A stretch of 39,137 nt of DNA from the NCBI GenBank assembly GCA_023433275.1, contig JAEZDN010000135.1:1-39137 (forward strand), read 5' to 3'. Of the stretch, positions 22,160 through 30,383 are shown one piece after another; position 1 is the first letter of the stretch, and the number at the start of each line of letters is the position of its first letter. Under the pieces are notes generated by a model that was not told the DNA's origin, ran no database searches, and saw only the letters and a program-made list of their open reading frames with translations. This DNA is from Verrucomicrobiota bacterium. Its GTDB lineage: Bacteria > Verrucomicrobiota > Verrucomicrobiia > Opitutales > Opitutaceae. Made by a program: the position numbers and the translations under genes.

Positions 22160-23365
22160 ATGAGAAAGTTTTTTGTCCTGTGTCTGTGTCTCGTCACGTC
22201 CGTCTTCGCCCAGAAATTCGAGGGCCTCGCCCTCACGCCGCCGATGGGCTGGAACACCTGGAACACGTTCGCGAGCAACATCGACGAGTTCATGATCAGG
22301 GAGACGGCCGAGGCCATGATCAAAAACGGCATGCGCGACGCCGGCTATGTTTACATCGTGCTCGATGACACCTGGTCCGCGATGGAGCGCGATGCGCAGG
22401 GCAATCTCCAGGCCCACCCGGTGAAGTTTCCGAGCGGCATGAAGGCCCTCGGTGACTGGCTTCATGAGCGCGGGTTCAAGTTCGGCATCTATGGCTGTGC
22501 CGGCCGGAAGACCTGTGCGGGCTATCCGGGCAGTTGGGGGCATGAGTTCCAGGATGCCCGAAAATTCGCGGAGTGGGGCGTGGATTATCTCAAGTACGAC
22601 TGGTGCACGGCGGGTGATGCCAACCCCAAGGACGCCTACACGCGCATGCGCGATGCCATCCATGCGGCGGGCCGGCCGATCGTCTTCAGTATCTGCGAAT
22701 GGGGCGGATCCAAACCGTGGGAATGGGCCAAGGATGTGGGCCATCTATGGCGCACGACGGGCGACATCACTGATTGTTATGACTGCGTGCAACGTTGGGA
22801 GCGCGGTTGGAAGGCGATCCTCGACCTGCAGTACTCGCAAGTGCAGCCGGCTGACGGCCAGGGCAACGGCATTGGCGCGCACGCGGGGCCGGGTCATTGG
22901 AACGATCCCGACATGTTGGAGGTGGGGAATGCCGGCCTGACCTTCGCCGAGTCGCGCGCGCATTTCAGCTTGTGGGGAATCCTTGCCGCCCCGCTCATGG
23001 CTGGAAACGACGTCAGGAAGATGTCACCGGAGATCACAGCCATTTTGACGGACAAGGAGGCGCTGGCCATCGACCAGGATTCACTCGGAAAGCAGGGCTG
23101 GCGTTTTCGCGCCGAGCCGGGGCGCGAGATCTGGGTGCGGGAGCTGGCGGGCGGGGATTGGGCCGTGGCTTTGCTCAACACCGGCGACGCGACCGCCGAG
23201 TTGGAAATCGATTTCAGCCACGGGTGGTGGTTTCTCAACGCGGCGGAATGCTCCGTGCGCGACATCTGGGACAAGAAGGACGTGGGCACGACGGCCCAGC
23301 CTTTCCGAAAACAGCTGGCGTCGCACGATGTGGCGTACCTTCGACTGAAGCCGATCAAGCGGTAA
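22160..23365 (+). CDS. Alpha-galactosidase, glycoside hydrolase family 27, secreted
   Basis: This 401-residue enzyme releases terminal alpha-galactose (or a related sugar) from oligo- and polysaccharides. The signal peptide MRKFFVLCLCLVTSVFAQ is followed at once by the GH27 opening LTPPMGWNTWNTF. The catalytic nucleophile is Asp147 in YLKYDWC and the acid/base is Asp202 in WRTTGDI. GHWNDPDMLEVGN is also a GH27 hallmark. A C-terminal beta-sandwich domain (about 310-401) completes the family layout. The start at 22160 is set by the signal peptide. It is a single gene, with no transporter or other sugar enzyme beside it. Alpha-N-acetylgalactosaminidase activity cannot be excluded. Confidence 0.93.
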   Translation: MRKFFVLCLCLVTSVFAQKFEGLALTPPMGWNTWNTFASNIDEFMIRETAEAMIKNGMRDAGYVYIVLDDTWSAMERDAQGNLQAHPVKFPSGMKALGDWLHERGFKFGIYGCAGRKTCAGYPGSWGHEFQDARKFAEWGVDYLKYDWCTAGDANPKDAYTRMRDAIHAAGRPIVFSICEWGGSKPWEWAKDVGHLWRTTGDITDCYDCVQRWERGWKAILDLQYSQVQPADGQGNGIGAHAGPGHWNDPDMLEVGNAGLTFAESRAHFSLWGILAAPLMAGNDVRKMSPEITAILTDKEALAIDQDSLGKQGWRFRAEPGREIWVRELAGGDWAVALLNTGDATAELEIDFSHGWWFLNAAECSVRDIWDKKDVGTTAQPFRKQLASHDVAYLRLKPIKR

Positions 23366-23423
23366 TCGGGCATCACGGGCGAGGTTCCTCCGTCGCCAGC
23401 CGAAGCCGGAATCATGCAGATGG

Positions 23424-23496
23424 TGCAGGGGCGCGGCTTGACCGCGTCCGTTTCCTGCTGCGGGAAACAAGGGCGCGGACGAGCCACGCCCCTACA
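23424..23496. repeat. Cruciform-type palindromic repeat
   Basis: Arms of 26 bases (23424-23449 and 23471-23496) pair at 21 positions. They enclose a second hairpin, GTTTCC/GGAAAC (23450-23468), with a 7-base loop. The motif GGGGCG(C/T)GGCT near both tips is characteristic. Confidence 0.75.
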
Positions 23497-23531
23497 ACTG
23501 AACCGTTCGACCGTGCACGGAATGGGCCAAT

Positions 23532-23560
23532 AAAAAACGCGCAACCCCGGGGGTTGCGCG
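23532..23560 (-). terminator. Rho-independent terminator of the sigma-factor gene
   Basis: On the minus strand the arms CGCGCAACCCC and GGGGTTGCGCG run into six T residues (plus-strand A run 23532-23537). It lies about 20 bases past the stop of the sigma gene. On the plus strand there is no T run, so it serves the minus strand. Confidence 0.85.
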
Positions 23561-23581
23561 TTGCGTGGATGGGTGGCCAGA

Positions 23582-24673
23582 TCAGGCGACGGCTTCGGTC
23601 TGGCGGGCGACGAGTCCGCGGATCGCATCGGCGCGTTCCTCGGCGTAGCGCTCCTCCTCGACCTCATCCGCGGTGCGGATGCGGTTGTGGCTTTGCATTT
23701 GCCGGCGGATCTTGGCCAGCGCGAGGTACTCGAGCTGGCGGATGCGTTCGCGGGTGACCTTGAACTTCTTGCCGACCTCCTCGAGGGTCAGCTCCTTCTC
23801 GCCGTCGAGACCGAAGCGCAGCTTGATGATGCTGGCTTCGCGCGGGTCGAGGGAGTTGACCATGGCGGCGAGGTCCTCGCGGAGGTTCTTGTCGCCGAGG
23901 CCCTCGTAGGGACTGACGGCGGCTTCATCGCCGACGAGATCCCCGAGCGTCGCGGAGTCGTTGTCCTCGCCCACGGGCGCATCGAGGGAGGCTGGACGCA
24001 CGCTGACGGTTTTCAGCAGGGCGACCTTGGCGGTGGGAATCTGGAGTTCCGCCGCGATTTCCTCGTTTTCCGGCTCGCGGCCGAGTTCCTCGGTCAGCTT
24101 GGCGATCATCTTCCGCATGCGGGAGATCTTGTCGACCAGGTGAACGGGGAGGCGGATGGTCTTGGACTGGTTGGCGAGTGCGCGCTTCATGGACTGCTTG
24201 ATCCACCACGCGGCGTAGGTGGAGAGCTTGCCGCCCTTGGCGGGGTCGAAGCGCTCGACGGCCTTGATGAGGCCGAGGTTGCCCTCGCTGATCAGGTCCA
24301 TCAACGGCAGGCCCATCTGGTTGTAATCGTAGGCGATCTTCACGACGAGGCGAAGGTTGGCCTTGATCATGTGATCGCGCGCGGCCTTGTCGCCCTTCTT
24401 GATGCGGGCGGCGAGTTTGATCTCCTCCTGCACAGTGAGCAGGGGAGTCTGGCGGATCTCGTTCAGATAAAGCTGAAGGTTGGAGCGTTCGTCTCGGCGA
24501 TCGACCGGCGAGGCCTGGTCAAATTGCGACGTGGTGGCGGCGGGGGAAATCTCCGGCTTCACGGTCAGGCCCTCCTCCGGGGACGGGATCGTCAGGTTCG
24601 AAAGGTTACGGTCAGTGGCGGGCATCGCAGCGGGCACCCGGTTCGTTTGCTGAGTCTTTTTGCGATTGGGCAT
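23582..24673 (-). CDS. Sigma-70 family RNA polymerase sigma factor (RpoD/RpoS-like)
   Basis: This 363-residue sigma factor has regions 1.2 to 4 intact: LQLYLNEIRQTPLLTVQEE (1.2), NLRLVVKIAYDYNQMGLPLMDLISEGNLGLIKAVERFD (2.1-2.2), STYAAWWIKQSMKRAL (2.3-2.4, -10 recognition), the region 3 helices and the region 4 helix-turn-helix LEEVGKKFKVTRERIRQLE (-35 recognition). The N-terminal 60 residues are polar and disordered, with no acidic region 1.1. At this length it may be the housekeeping factor of a short-form lineage or a group 2, RpoS-like, paralogue; the sequence alone does not decide. TATACT, a good -10-like hexamer, occurs just before the ATG, so the mRNA could be nearly leaderless. It is monocistronic, with its own terminator. 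Confidence 0.93.
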   Translation of the reverse strand: MPNRKKTQQTNRVPAAMPATDRNLSNLTIPSPEEGLTVKPEISPAATTSQFDQASPVDRRDERSNLQLYLNEIRQTPLLTVQEEIKLAARIKKGDKAARDHMIKANLRLVVKIAYDYNQMGLPLMDLISEGNLGLIKAVERFDPAKGGKLSTYAAWWIKQSMKRALANQSKTIRLPVHLVDKISRMRKMIAKLTEELGREPENEEIAAELQIPTAKVALLKTVSVRPASLDAPVGEDNDSATLGDLVGDEAAVSPYEGLGDKNLREDLAAMVNSLDPREASIIKLRFGLDGEKELTLEEVGKKFKVTRERIRQLEYLALAKIRRQMQSHNRIRTADEVEEERYAEERADAIRGLVARQTEAVA

Positions 24674-24808
24674 GATGAGTATAGTGTGACGACTGAGACA
24701 GCCTTTAGGTTACTGGCGTTCTCCTTGCATGTGGGATGCCGGAACAGCCTCGGAAATTCCCGTCGTCCTTACTGACCCACCGCGGGGAAAAATGTGCCCA
24801 AAAGAAGC

Positions 24809-26248
24809 TTAACGAGAGAGGCGATCGGCCAAGCTTATGGCCTTAAACAGGGCTGATGCCTTGTTGATCGTCTCCTGATACTCCGCCGCGGGCACGGAGT
24901 CGGCCACGACGCCCGCCCCCGCTTGGATGTGAACGTGCCCATCCTTAACCAATGCGGTCCTGAGGGTTATGCACGAGTCCAAGTTGCCGTCGTAGCTGAA
25001 ATACCCGAGCGCTCCCGCGTAGCTGCCGCGTTGGGTGCCTTCTTTTTCCGCGATTAGTTGCATGGCGCGAATTTTGGGAGCCCCGCTCACGGTTCCGGCG
25101 GGGAAGGTGGCCCGCATCAGGTCGAAGGCGGATCTTTCTGGCGCAAGCTGTCCCTCCACCTGTGACACAATGTGCATCACGTGGGAGTAGCGCTCGATGA
25201 TCATGAACTCGGGCACCTTCACCGTCCCGTATGCACACACCCGGCCAATGTCATTGCGCGCCAGGTCCACGAGCATGAGGTGTTCGGCCTTTTCCTTTTC
25301 GTCGGCGAGGAGCTCCTGCGCGAGGGCGTCATCCTCCGCCGCGTTCCGACCGCGGGGCCGGGTGCCGGCGATCGGGCGGATCTCGACCTTGCGGCCGGTG
25401 AGGCGCACGTGGACCTCGGGGGAGGCGCCGACCAGGGAAAAATTCCCCGTGTCCAGGAGGAACATGTACGGCGAGGGATTGACGGTTCGCAAAGCGCGGT
25501 AGAGATCGAGCGGGCTCCGGCGAAACTCGCGGCTGAAGCGCTGGGAGAGGACGATCTGGAAAATGTCCCCGGCGCGGATGAACTCCTTCGAGTCGTCCAC
25601 CATCTTTTCGAAGGCGGCCTTGGTGAAGTTGCCCGCCGGCACCTGGACCGGGCCGGTCTCGCCCAACGTGGCGGGGGCCAGCGGAGTGGGGCGGGCCAGG
25701 GCCGCTTGGAGTCGTTGGAGTTCAGCGCAGGCGGCGTCGTACGCGGCGCCCGCGTCGGCGCCGACATGCGCGTTGACGATGAGCCGCATGGTTTGATGGG
25801 CGCGGTCAAATGCCACGACCGAATCGCAGAACATGAACCACATCACCGGCACGCCCAGCTCGTCGCGGGCCGCGAGCGGCACGGTGGGTTCGACGCTGTG
25901 GATGAACTCGTAGCCGAGATACCCGACGGCGCCGCCGGTGAAGGGCGGCAGGCCGGGCACCTCGACGGGTTTGAATCCCGCGAGTTCGGCCTCGAGGAGC
26001 TTCAGCGGATCCGCCTCGCCGGGCTTGGCGGAAATGATCTTCCGGGGATTGCAGCCGATGAAGCTGAAGCGGGAGACGTTTTCCCCGCCCTCGACGGATT
26101 CGAGCAGAAAGGCGGGCCCCGTGCCGCGCAATTTCGCGAAGGCGGAGACGGGCGTTTCCAGATCGGCGAGCAAGTCGGCACAAACCGGGATCACATTGCC
26201 CTGCCGGCTGAGTTCCAGGAAGGCGGCGCGGGAAGGGGTGACTTGCAT
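24809..26248 (-). CDS. trpE: Anthranilate synthase component I
   Basis: This 479-residue enzyme makes anthranilate from chorismate, the first step of tryptophan synthesis, using ammonia from TrpG. LLESVEGGENVSRFSFIG near residue 48 is the tryptophan feedback-binding motif. Catalytic-domain motifs are PSPYMFLLD, IAGTRPRG, LVDLARNDIGRV and GTVSGAPKIRAM. The four features together exclude PabB and isochorismate synthase as better fits. The start at 26248 lies three bases after the glmS stop, so the two are surely co-transcribed. No trpG or other trp gene is in the window, and no leader peptide is seen. Confidence 0.95.
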   Translation of the reverse strand: MQVTPSRAAFLELSRQGNVIPVCADLLADLETPVSAFAKLRGTGPAFLLESVEGGENVSRFSFIGCNPRKIISAKPGEADPLKLLEAELAGFKPVEVPGLPPFTGGAVGYLGYEFIHSVEPTVPLAARDELGVPVMWFMFCDSVVAFDRAHQTMRLIVNAHVGADAGAAYDAACAELQRLQAALARPTPLAPATLGETGPVQVPAGNFTKAAFEKMVDDSKEFIRAGDIFQIVLSQRFSREFRRSPLDLYRALRTVNPSPYMFLLDTGNFSLVGASPEVHVRLTGRKVEIRPIAGTRPRGRNAAEDDALAQELLADEKEKAEHLMLVDLARNDIGRVCAYGTVKVPEFMIIERYSHVMHIVSQVEGQLAPERSAFDLMRATFPAGTVSGAPKIRAMQLIAEKEGTQRGSYAGALGYFSYDGNLDSCITLRTALVKDGHVHIQAGAGVVADSVPAAEYQETINKASALFKAISLADRLSR

Positions 26249-26251
26249 GGG

Positions 26252-28102
26252 CTATTCGACGGTCACCGACTTTGCCAGGTTGCGGGGCTTGTCGACATCC
26301 CGTTTCAACGCGTCGGCGATATAATAGCTCAGAAGCTGGACCGGCACAGTCGCCACGATCGGCAGCACAGCCTCGTGGCATTCGGGAATGCGGATGACCT
26401 CGTCGGCCAGGCCGTCGGGCAGTTCGCATTTCTCGGTCGCGATGGCGATGATGGGGCCCTTGCGCGCCTTGATCTCCTGCATCGAGGAAATGACCTTGTG
26501 GAACATTTCACCCGACGACACGAAGAACACGGACGGGCATTTCTCGCTGATGAGTGCGATGGGCCCGTGCTTCATCTCGGCCGCGGGATAACCCTCAGCG
26601 TGGATGTAGGAAATCTCCTTCAGCTTGAGCGCGCCCTCGAGGGCGACGGGGAAGAGCGAGAGGCGGCCGAGGAACAGGAAATCGTGGTGATGCGCGTAGC
26701 GTTGCGCGATGGCCTTGATGTGCGGGGCCTGTTCCAGGGCGCGGCGGACGAGGTCGGGGACGCCCTTGAGCGCGTTCACGTATTCGACGCCGTCGCTGAA
26801 GCTCATGTCGCGCATGCGGCCCAGGTAAAGCGCCAGCATGGAGCCCAGCAGGATCTGGGAGGTGAAGGCCTTGGTGGAGGCGACGCCGATCTCCGGGCCG
26901 ACGTGCTGGTAGATGCCGCCGTCCGCCTCGCGGGCGATGGTGGAGCCCACGACGTTGTTCACGGCGAGAACCTGGTAGCCCTTGCGCTTGGCCTCGCGGA
27001 GCGCGGCGAGCGTGTCGATGGTCTCGCCCGACTGGCTGAACGTGAAGAACAGCGTGTTGTTGCCGAGCGGCATGTTCCGGTACCGGAATTCCGAAGCGTA
27101 GTCGACGTCCACGGCCACGCGGGCGAAGCGCTCGATGAGATGCTCGGCGACGAGGCAGGCGTGCCACGCGCTGCCGCAGGCGAGGAAGTGCAGGCGGTCG
27201 ACCTGGCGGAGGTCGACGGCGGAGATGTTGAGCCCGCCGAACTGGGCGGTGCTGCCGTCCTCGGAAAACCGGCCGCGCATCGTGTTCTCGAGGGCGGCGG
27301 GCTGCTCGAAGATTTCCTTCTCCATGAAATGGGCGTGAACGCCCAACTCGGCATCGGCGATGTTCCAGGTGACCTTGTCGATCACCGGCGAAACGTCCTC
27401 GGCGTCGAGCGTGCTGATGGAGAAATTGCGCTGGGTGATGTGCACCACCTCGCCGTCCTTGAGGTAAACGACGTTCTGGGTGCGGCTGATGATCGCGGAG
27501 ACGTCGCTGGCCAGCATGAACTCGCCATCGCCCACGCCGAGGATCAGCGGGGAACCCTTGCGGGCCGCCACGATTTCCGCCGGGCATTCGCCGCACATGA
27601 CGGCGATGCCGTAGGTGCCCTGCACGTGGCGGAGTGACTTGCGGACCGACTCCAGGAAACGGCTGCCCTCGGGGGCGGACGGCTCCTTCTGGTAATGGTA
27701 GGCGACGAGGTTGCAGAGCACCTCGGTGTCGGTCTCGGACTCGAACGTGTAGCCCTTCGTCAGGAGGAATTTCTTGATGCTCGCGTAATTCTCGATGACG
27801 CCGTTGTGGATCAGGGCGATTTTCCGATCGCTGCTGAGGTGGGGGTGGGCGTTGGCGTCGGTGACGCCGCCGTGCGTGGCCCAGCGCGTGTGGCCGATGC
27901 CGGTTGTGCCGGCGAGCTTCTGGGCGGGCGTGGCCTTGATCAGCCCGTCCACCCGGCCCGCCTTCTTGGCGAGGTCGAACCTTCCATCGTTCAACACCGC
28001 GACGCCGGCGGAATCATACCCGCGGTATTCGAGCCGCTTGAGGCCTTCAAGGATGATGGAGGAGGCCTTTTGCCTGCCGATATAGCCGACGATTCCGCAC
28101 AT
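26252..28102 (-). CDS. glmS: Glutamine-fructose-6-phosphate aminotransferase (isomerizing)
   Basis: This 616-residue enzyme makes glucosamine-6-phosphate for peptidoglycan and lipopolysaccharide. The N-terminal glutaminase domain starts MCGIVGYIG, with catalytic Cys2 exposed after Met removal. RWATHG and HNGVIENY are also conserved. Two SIS sugar-isomerase domains follow (SGETIDTLAALREAKRKG; GRLSLFPVALEGALKLKE; GPIALI). The protein ends KPRNLAKSVTVE, as is standard. The frame is open to 28168, but only the ATG at 28102 exposes Cys2. It is followed after three bases by trpE and diverges from glgC. No glmS ribozyme is evident; the leader is too short. Confidence 0.97.
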   Translation of the reverse strand: MCGIVGYIGRQKASSIILEGLKRLEYRGYDSAGVAVLNDGRFDLAKKAGRVDGLIKATPAQKLAGTTGIGHTRWATHGGVTDANAHPHLSSDRKIALIHNGVIENYASIKKFLLTKGYTFESETDTEVLCNLVAYHYQKEPSAPEGSRFLESVRKSLRHVQGTYGIAVMCGECPAEIVAARKGSPLILGVGDGEFMLASDVSAIISRTQNVVYLKDGEVVHITQRNFSISTLDAEDVSPVIDKVTWNIADAELGVHAHFMEKEIFEQPAALENTMRGRFSEDGSTAQFGGLNISAVDLRQVDRLHFLACGSAWHACLVAEHLIERFARVAVDVDYASEFRYRNMPLGNNTLFFTFSQSGETIDTLAALREAKRKGYQVLAVNNVVGSTIAREADGGIYQHVGPEIGVASTKAFTSQILLGSMLALYLGRMRDMSFSDGVEYVNALKGVPDLVRRALEQAPHIKAIAQRYAHHHDFLFLGRLSLFPVALEGALKLKEISYIHAEGYPAAEMKHGPIALISEKCPSVFFVSSGEMFHKVISSMQEIKARKGPIIAIATEKCELPDGLADEVIRIPECHEAVLPIVATVPVQLLSYYIADALKRDVDKPRNLAKSVTVE

Positions 28103-28138
28103 AATTGGTTTTGACTGGAGATTTTTGGGCACCTGCCA

Positions 28139-28168
28139 ATCATAGCGCAAGGAATTACAACACCCCAA
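28139..28168 (-). promoter_or_regulatory. Candidate promoter of glmS-trpE
   Basis: On the minus strand TTGGGG (28168-28163), an 18-base spacer and TATGAT (28144-28139, 5 of 6 to consensus) precede glmS by about 37 bases. The 69-base divergent region must also drive glgC, for which TTGACT at 28111 is a possible but poorly spaced -35. Confidence 0.35.
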
Positions 28169-28171
28169 TTT

Positions 28172-29455
28172 ATGGCGGAATCCAAACGAGTCTTATCAGT
28201 CATCATGGGCGGCGGCCGGGGCACTCGGCTCTACCCGCTCACGAAGGAACGTTGCAAACCGGCGGTCCCGCTCGCGGGCAAGTATCGCCTCGTGGACATC
28301 CCGATCAGCAATTGCCTGAACTCGGGTTACAACCGGATATTCCTGCTGACGCAGTTCCTCACGGCGTCCCTGCACCGGCACATCAACAAGAGCTTTCATT
28401 TCGACCCGTTCGGCGCGGGCTTCATCGACCTGCTGTCGGCCGAGCAGACCAACCTCAGCACCTCGTGGTACGAGGGCACGGCCGACGCGGTGCGGCGCAA
28501 TCTCGAGCATTTCGATGCGCACGAGCACGACCTGATCCTCATCCTGTCGGGCGACCAGCTGTATCGCATGGATTTTCGCCAGATCATCGCGCAGCACGTC
28601 GCGACGGGTGCGGACGTGACCCTCGCGGCGATTCCGTTTCCCGTTTCCAAGGTCGAGGGGCTGGGGCTGATGCGCGTGAACGACGACCTCACCATCTCGG
28701 AATTCGTCGAGAAGCCCAAGGATCCGGACATCATCAATGGCCTCACGGTGAGCCCGGCGCTCGAAGCCAAGCTCGAGCCCTCGCCGGAGAAGCGCTGTCT
28801 GGCCTCGATGGGCATCTACGTTTTCAGTCGCGACGTGCTGAAGCAATCGCTCGCGAACGACATGAAGGACTTCGGCAAGGAAGTCATTCCCGCGCTCCTG
28901 GGCACGAAGAAACTCTGCAGCTATATCTTCGAGGGCTATTGGGAGGACATCGGCACCGTACGGGCGTTCTTCGAGGCGAACCTGGCGCTCGCCCAGCCGT
29001 TGCCGCCATTCAACTTCTTCGATCGCAGCGCACCCATCTACACGCATGCGCGCTATTTGCCGGCGTCGAAAGTCAACCGGTGCTTCATCGATCACGTCGT
29101 CATCGGCGACGGCTGCCTGGTGACGGACTCCACGCTCAAGCACAGTGTCATCGGCATTCGCTCCGTGCTGGGGGAAAATTCCAATCTCGAGGACGTGGTC
29201 ATGATGGGCTCCGATTATTACCAGACCAAGATCGAGGTTGAGGCCGACAGGGCGAGCGGGCGTCCGGCGATCGGGGTCGGCCGCAACTGCCGGATCAAGC
29301 GCGCGATCATCGACAAGAACGCGCGGATCGGCGACGGCGTCATCCTTTCACCCGACGACAAAGCCGATGGTGATTACCCGCACGGAATCGTCATTCGCGA
29401 TGGCGTCCTGTGCGTGACGAAGGGCGCGGTGATCCCGTCGGGCTTCACGCTTTGA
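28172..29455 (+). CDS. glgC: Glucose-1-phosphate adenylyltransferase
   Basis: This 427-residue enzyme makes ADP-glucose, the committed step of glycogen synthesis. The N-terminal nucleotidyltransferase domain has GGGRGTRLYPLTKERCKPAV, the DQLYRMD active-site strand and the FVEKPKDP sugar-phosphate motif. The C-terminal left-handed beta-helix contains SVIGIRSVLGENSNLEDVVM and MGSDYYQT. The MGSDYYQ segment and the general style resemble cyanobacterial and plant enzymes more than the enterobacterial GlgC. It is divergent from glmS, and its 3' end overlaps the convergent lgt by 11 bases. No other glycogen gene is in the window. Confidence 0.95.
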   Translation: MAESKRVLSVIMGGGRGTRLYPLTKERCKPAVPLAGKYRLVDIPISNCLNSGYNRIFLLTQFLTASLHRHINKSFHFDPFGAGFIDLLSAEQTNLSTSWYEGTADAVRRNLEHFDAHEHDLILILSGDQLYRMDFRQIIAQHVATGADVTLAAIPFPVSKVEGLGLMRVNDDLTISEFVEKPKDPDIINGLTVSPALEAKLEPSPEKRCLASMGIYVFSRDVLKQSLANDMKDFGKEVIPALLGTKKLCSYIFEGYWEDIGTVRAFFEANLALAQPLPPFNFFDRSAPIYTHARYLPASKVNRCFIDHVVIGDGCLVTDSTLKHSVIGIRSVLGENSNLEDVVMMGSDYYQTKIEVEADRASGRPAIGVGRNCRIKRAIIDKNARIGDGVILSPDDKADGDYPHGIVIRDGVLCVTKGAVIPSGFTL

Positions 29456-30257
29456 CCCGGACCCGGCGGGCAATGATGACCCCGCCGGCGGCGGCCATGA
29501 ACAGCGAATAGAACATGCCGCGGCTCAGGCCGAGGATGAGGGACGCGTCGGGTTCGCGGAAGGACTCGCAGATGATGCGGGCGATCGCGTAACCCAGAAG
29601 GAACTCACCGGTCAGCCGGCCCGGGTGCAGGCGAACGGCCGCGCCGCGCCAGAAACGCCATTGCAGGAAGGCAAACAGGAGGAAGCCCTCGAGAGCGGCC
29701 TCATAAAGTTGGGACGGATGCCGCGGCATGTTGCCGCCGCCCGTGTATTTGAAAATCACCGCCCAAGGGACATCGGTGACCTTGCCCCAGAGTTCGCCGT
29801 TCAGGAAGTTGGCCAGCCGCCCGAGGCCCAGGCCGAGCGGCGCCGTGCTGATCACCAGGTCGCTGACGTGAAAGAACGGCGTTCGCTGGCGACGCGCGAA
29901 GACAAACATCGCCACCATCACGCCGAGGAAGCCGCCATGACTGGCCATGCCTCCCTCCCACACCCGGAAGAGCGAGAGTGGCTCGGTGATGAGCGCCCCC
30001 GGTTGATAGAGGAGGAAATAGCCCACGCGTCCGCCGACGAGCACGCCCACGATGATGTAGGTCATCAGGTCGCTGATCGCGTTCAGGCCGAAGGGTGAGC
30101 GTCCCGCGCGGTGGTAGCGAAGGAGCAGCCACGCGGTTGCCGCGAAGCCGAGCAGGTAGGCCAATCCATAGTAGCGGATGCCCATCGTTTCGCTAAAACG
30201 GATCAGGAAGGGGTGGGGGATGTGTTCCCAATAAGCGAGCAGGTTCCAGCCGGGCAT
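29445..30257 (-). CDS. lgt: Prolipoprotein diacylglyceryl transferase
   Basis: This 270-residue integral membrane enzyme attaches diacylglycerol to the lipobox Cys of prolipoproteins. Seven hydrophobic segments are visible. Conserved motifs include GGRVGYFLLY, HGGFLGVMVAM, GRLANFLNGELWG and PRHPSQLYEAALEG. It should process the lipoproteins encoded here at 19408 and 32040. It is convergent with glgC (11-base overlap) and divergent from gcvT. The start ATG at 30257 gives the normal length. Confidence 0.96.
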   Translation of the reverse strand: MPGWNLLAYWEHIPHPFLIRFSETMGIRYYGLAYLLGFAATAWLLLRYHRAGRSPFGLNAISDLMTYIIVGVLVGGRVGYFLLYQPGALITEPLSLFRVWEGGMASHGGFLGVMVAMFVFARRQRTPFFHVSDLVISTAPLGLGLGRLANFLNGELWGKVTDVPWAVIFKYTGGGNMPRHPSQLYEAALEGFLLFAFLQWRFWRGAAVRLHPGRLTGEFLLGYAIARIICESFREPDASLILGLSRGMFYSLFMAAAGGVIIARRVRVKA

Positions 30258-30383
30258 GAGGCAAGGTAAGAGATGTCACCGATGGATGAAGACAAACTCT
30301 TTCAGGGGCGGAACACGCAGCGCGCGAGGTGCGCGGGCCAGTGTTTCCTTGCGGCCGGTTCCGCAGGATGCCCTGCTAGGCTC

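Noticed and set aside
25172..27637. 821-codon plus-strand frame antisense to trpE and glmS
   Set aside because: No recognisable domain; crosses the boundary of two certain genes.
28103..28168. 22-residue N-terminal extension of GlmS
   Set aside because: It would bury the catalytic Cys2, which must be N-terminal after Met removal.
30258..30383. Glycine riboswitch before gcvT
   Set aside because: The conserved glycine-aptamer core motifs are not present; only a plain inverted repeat is seen.
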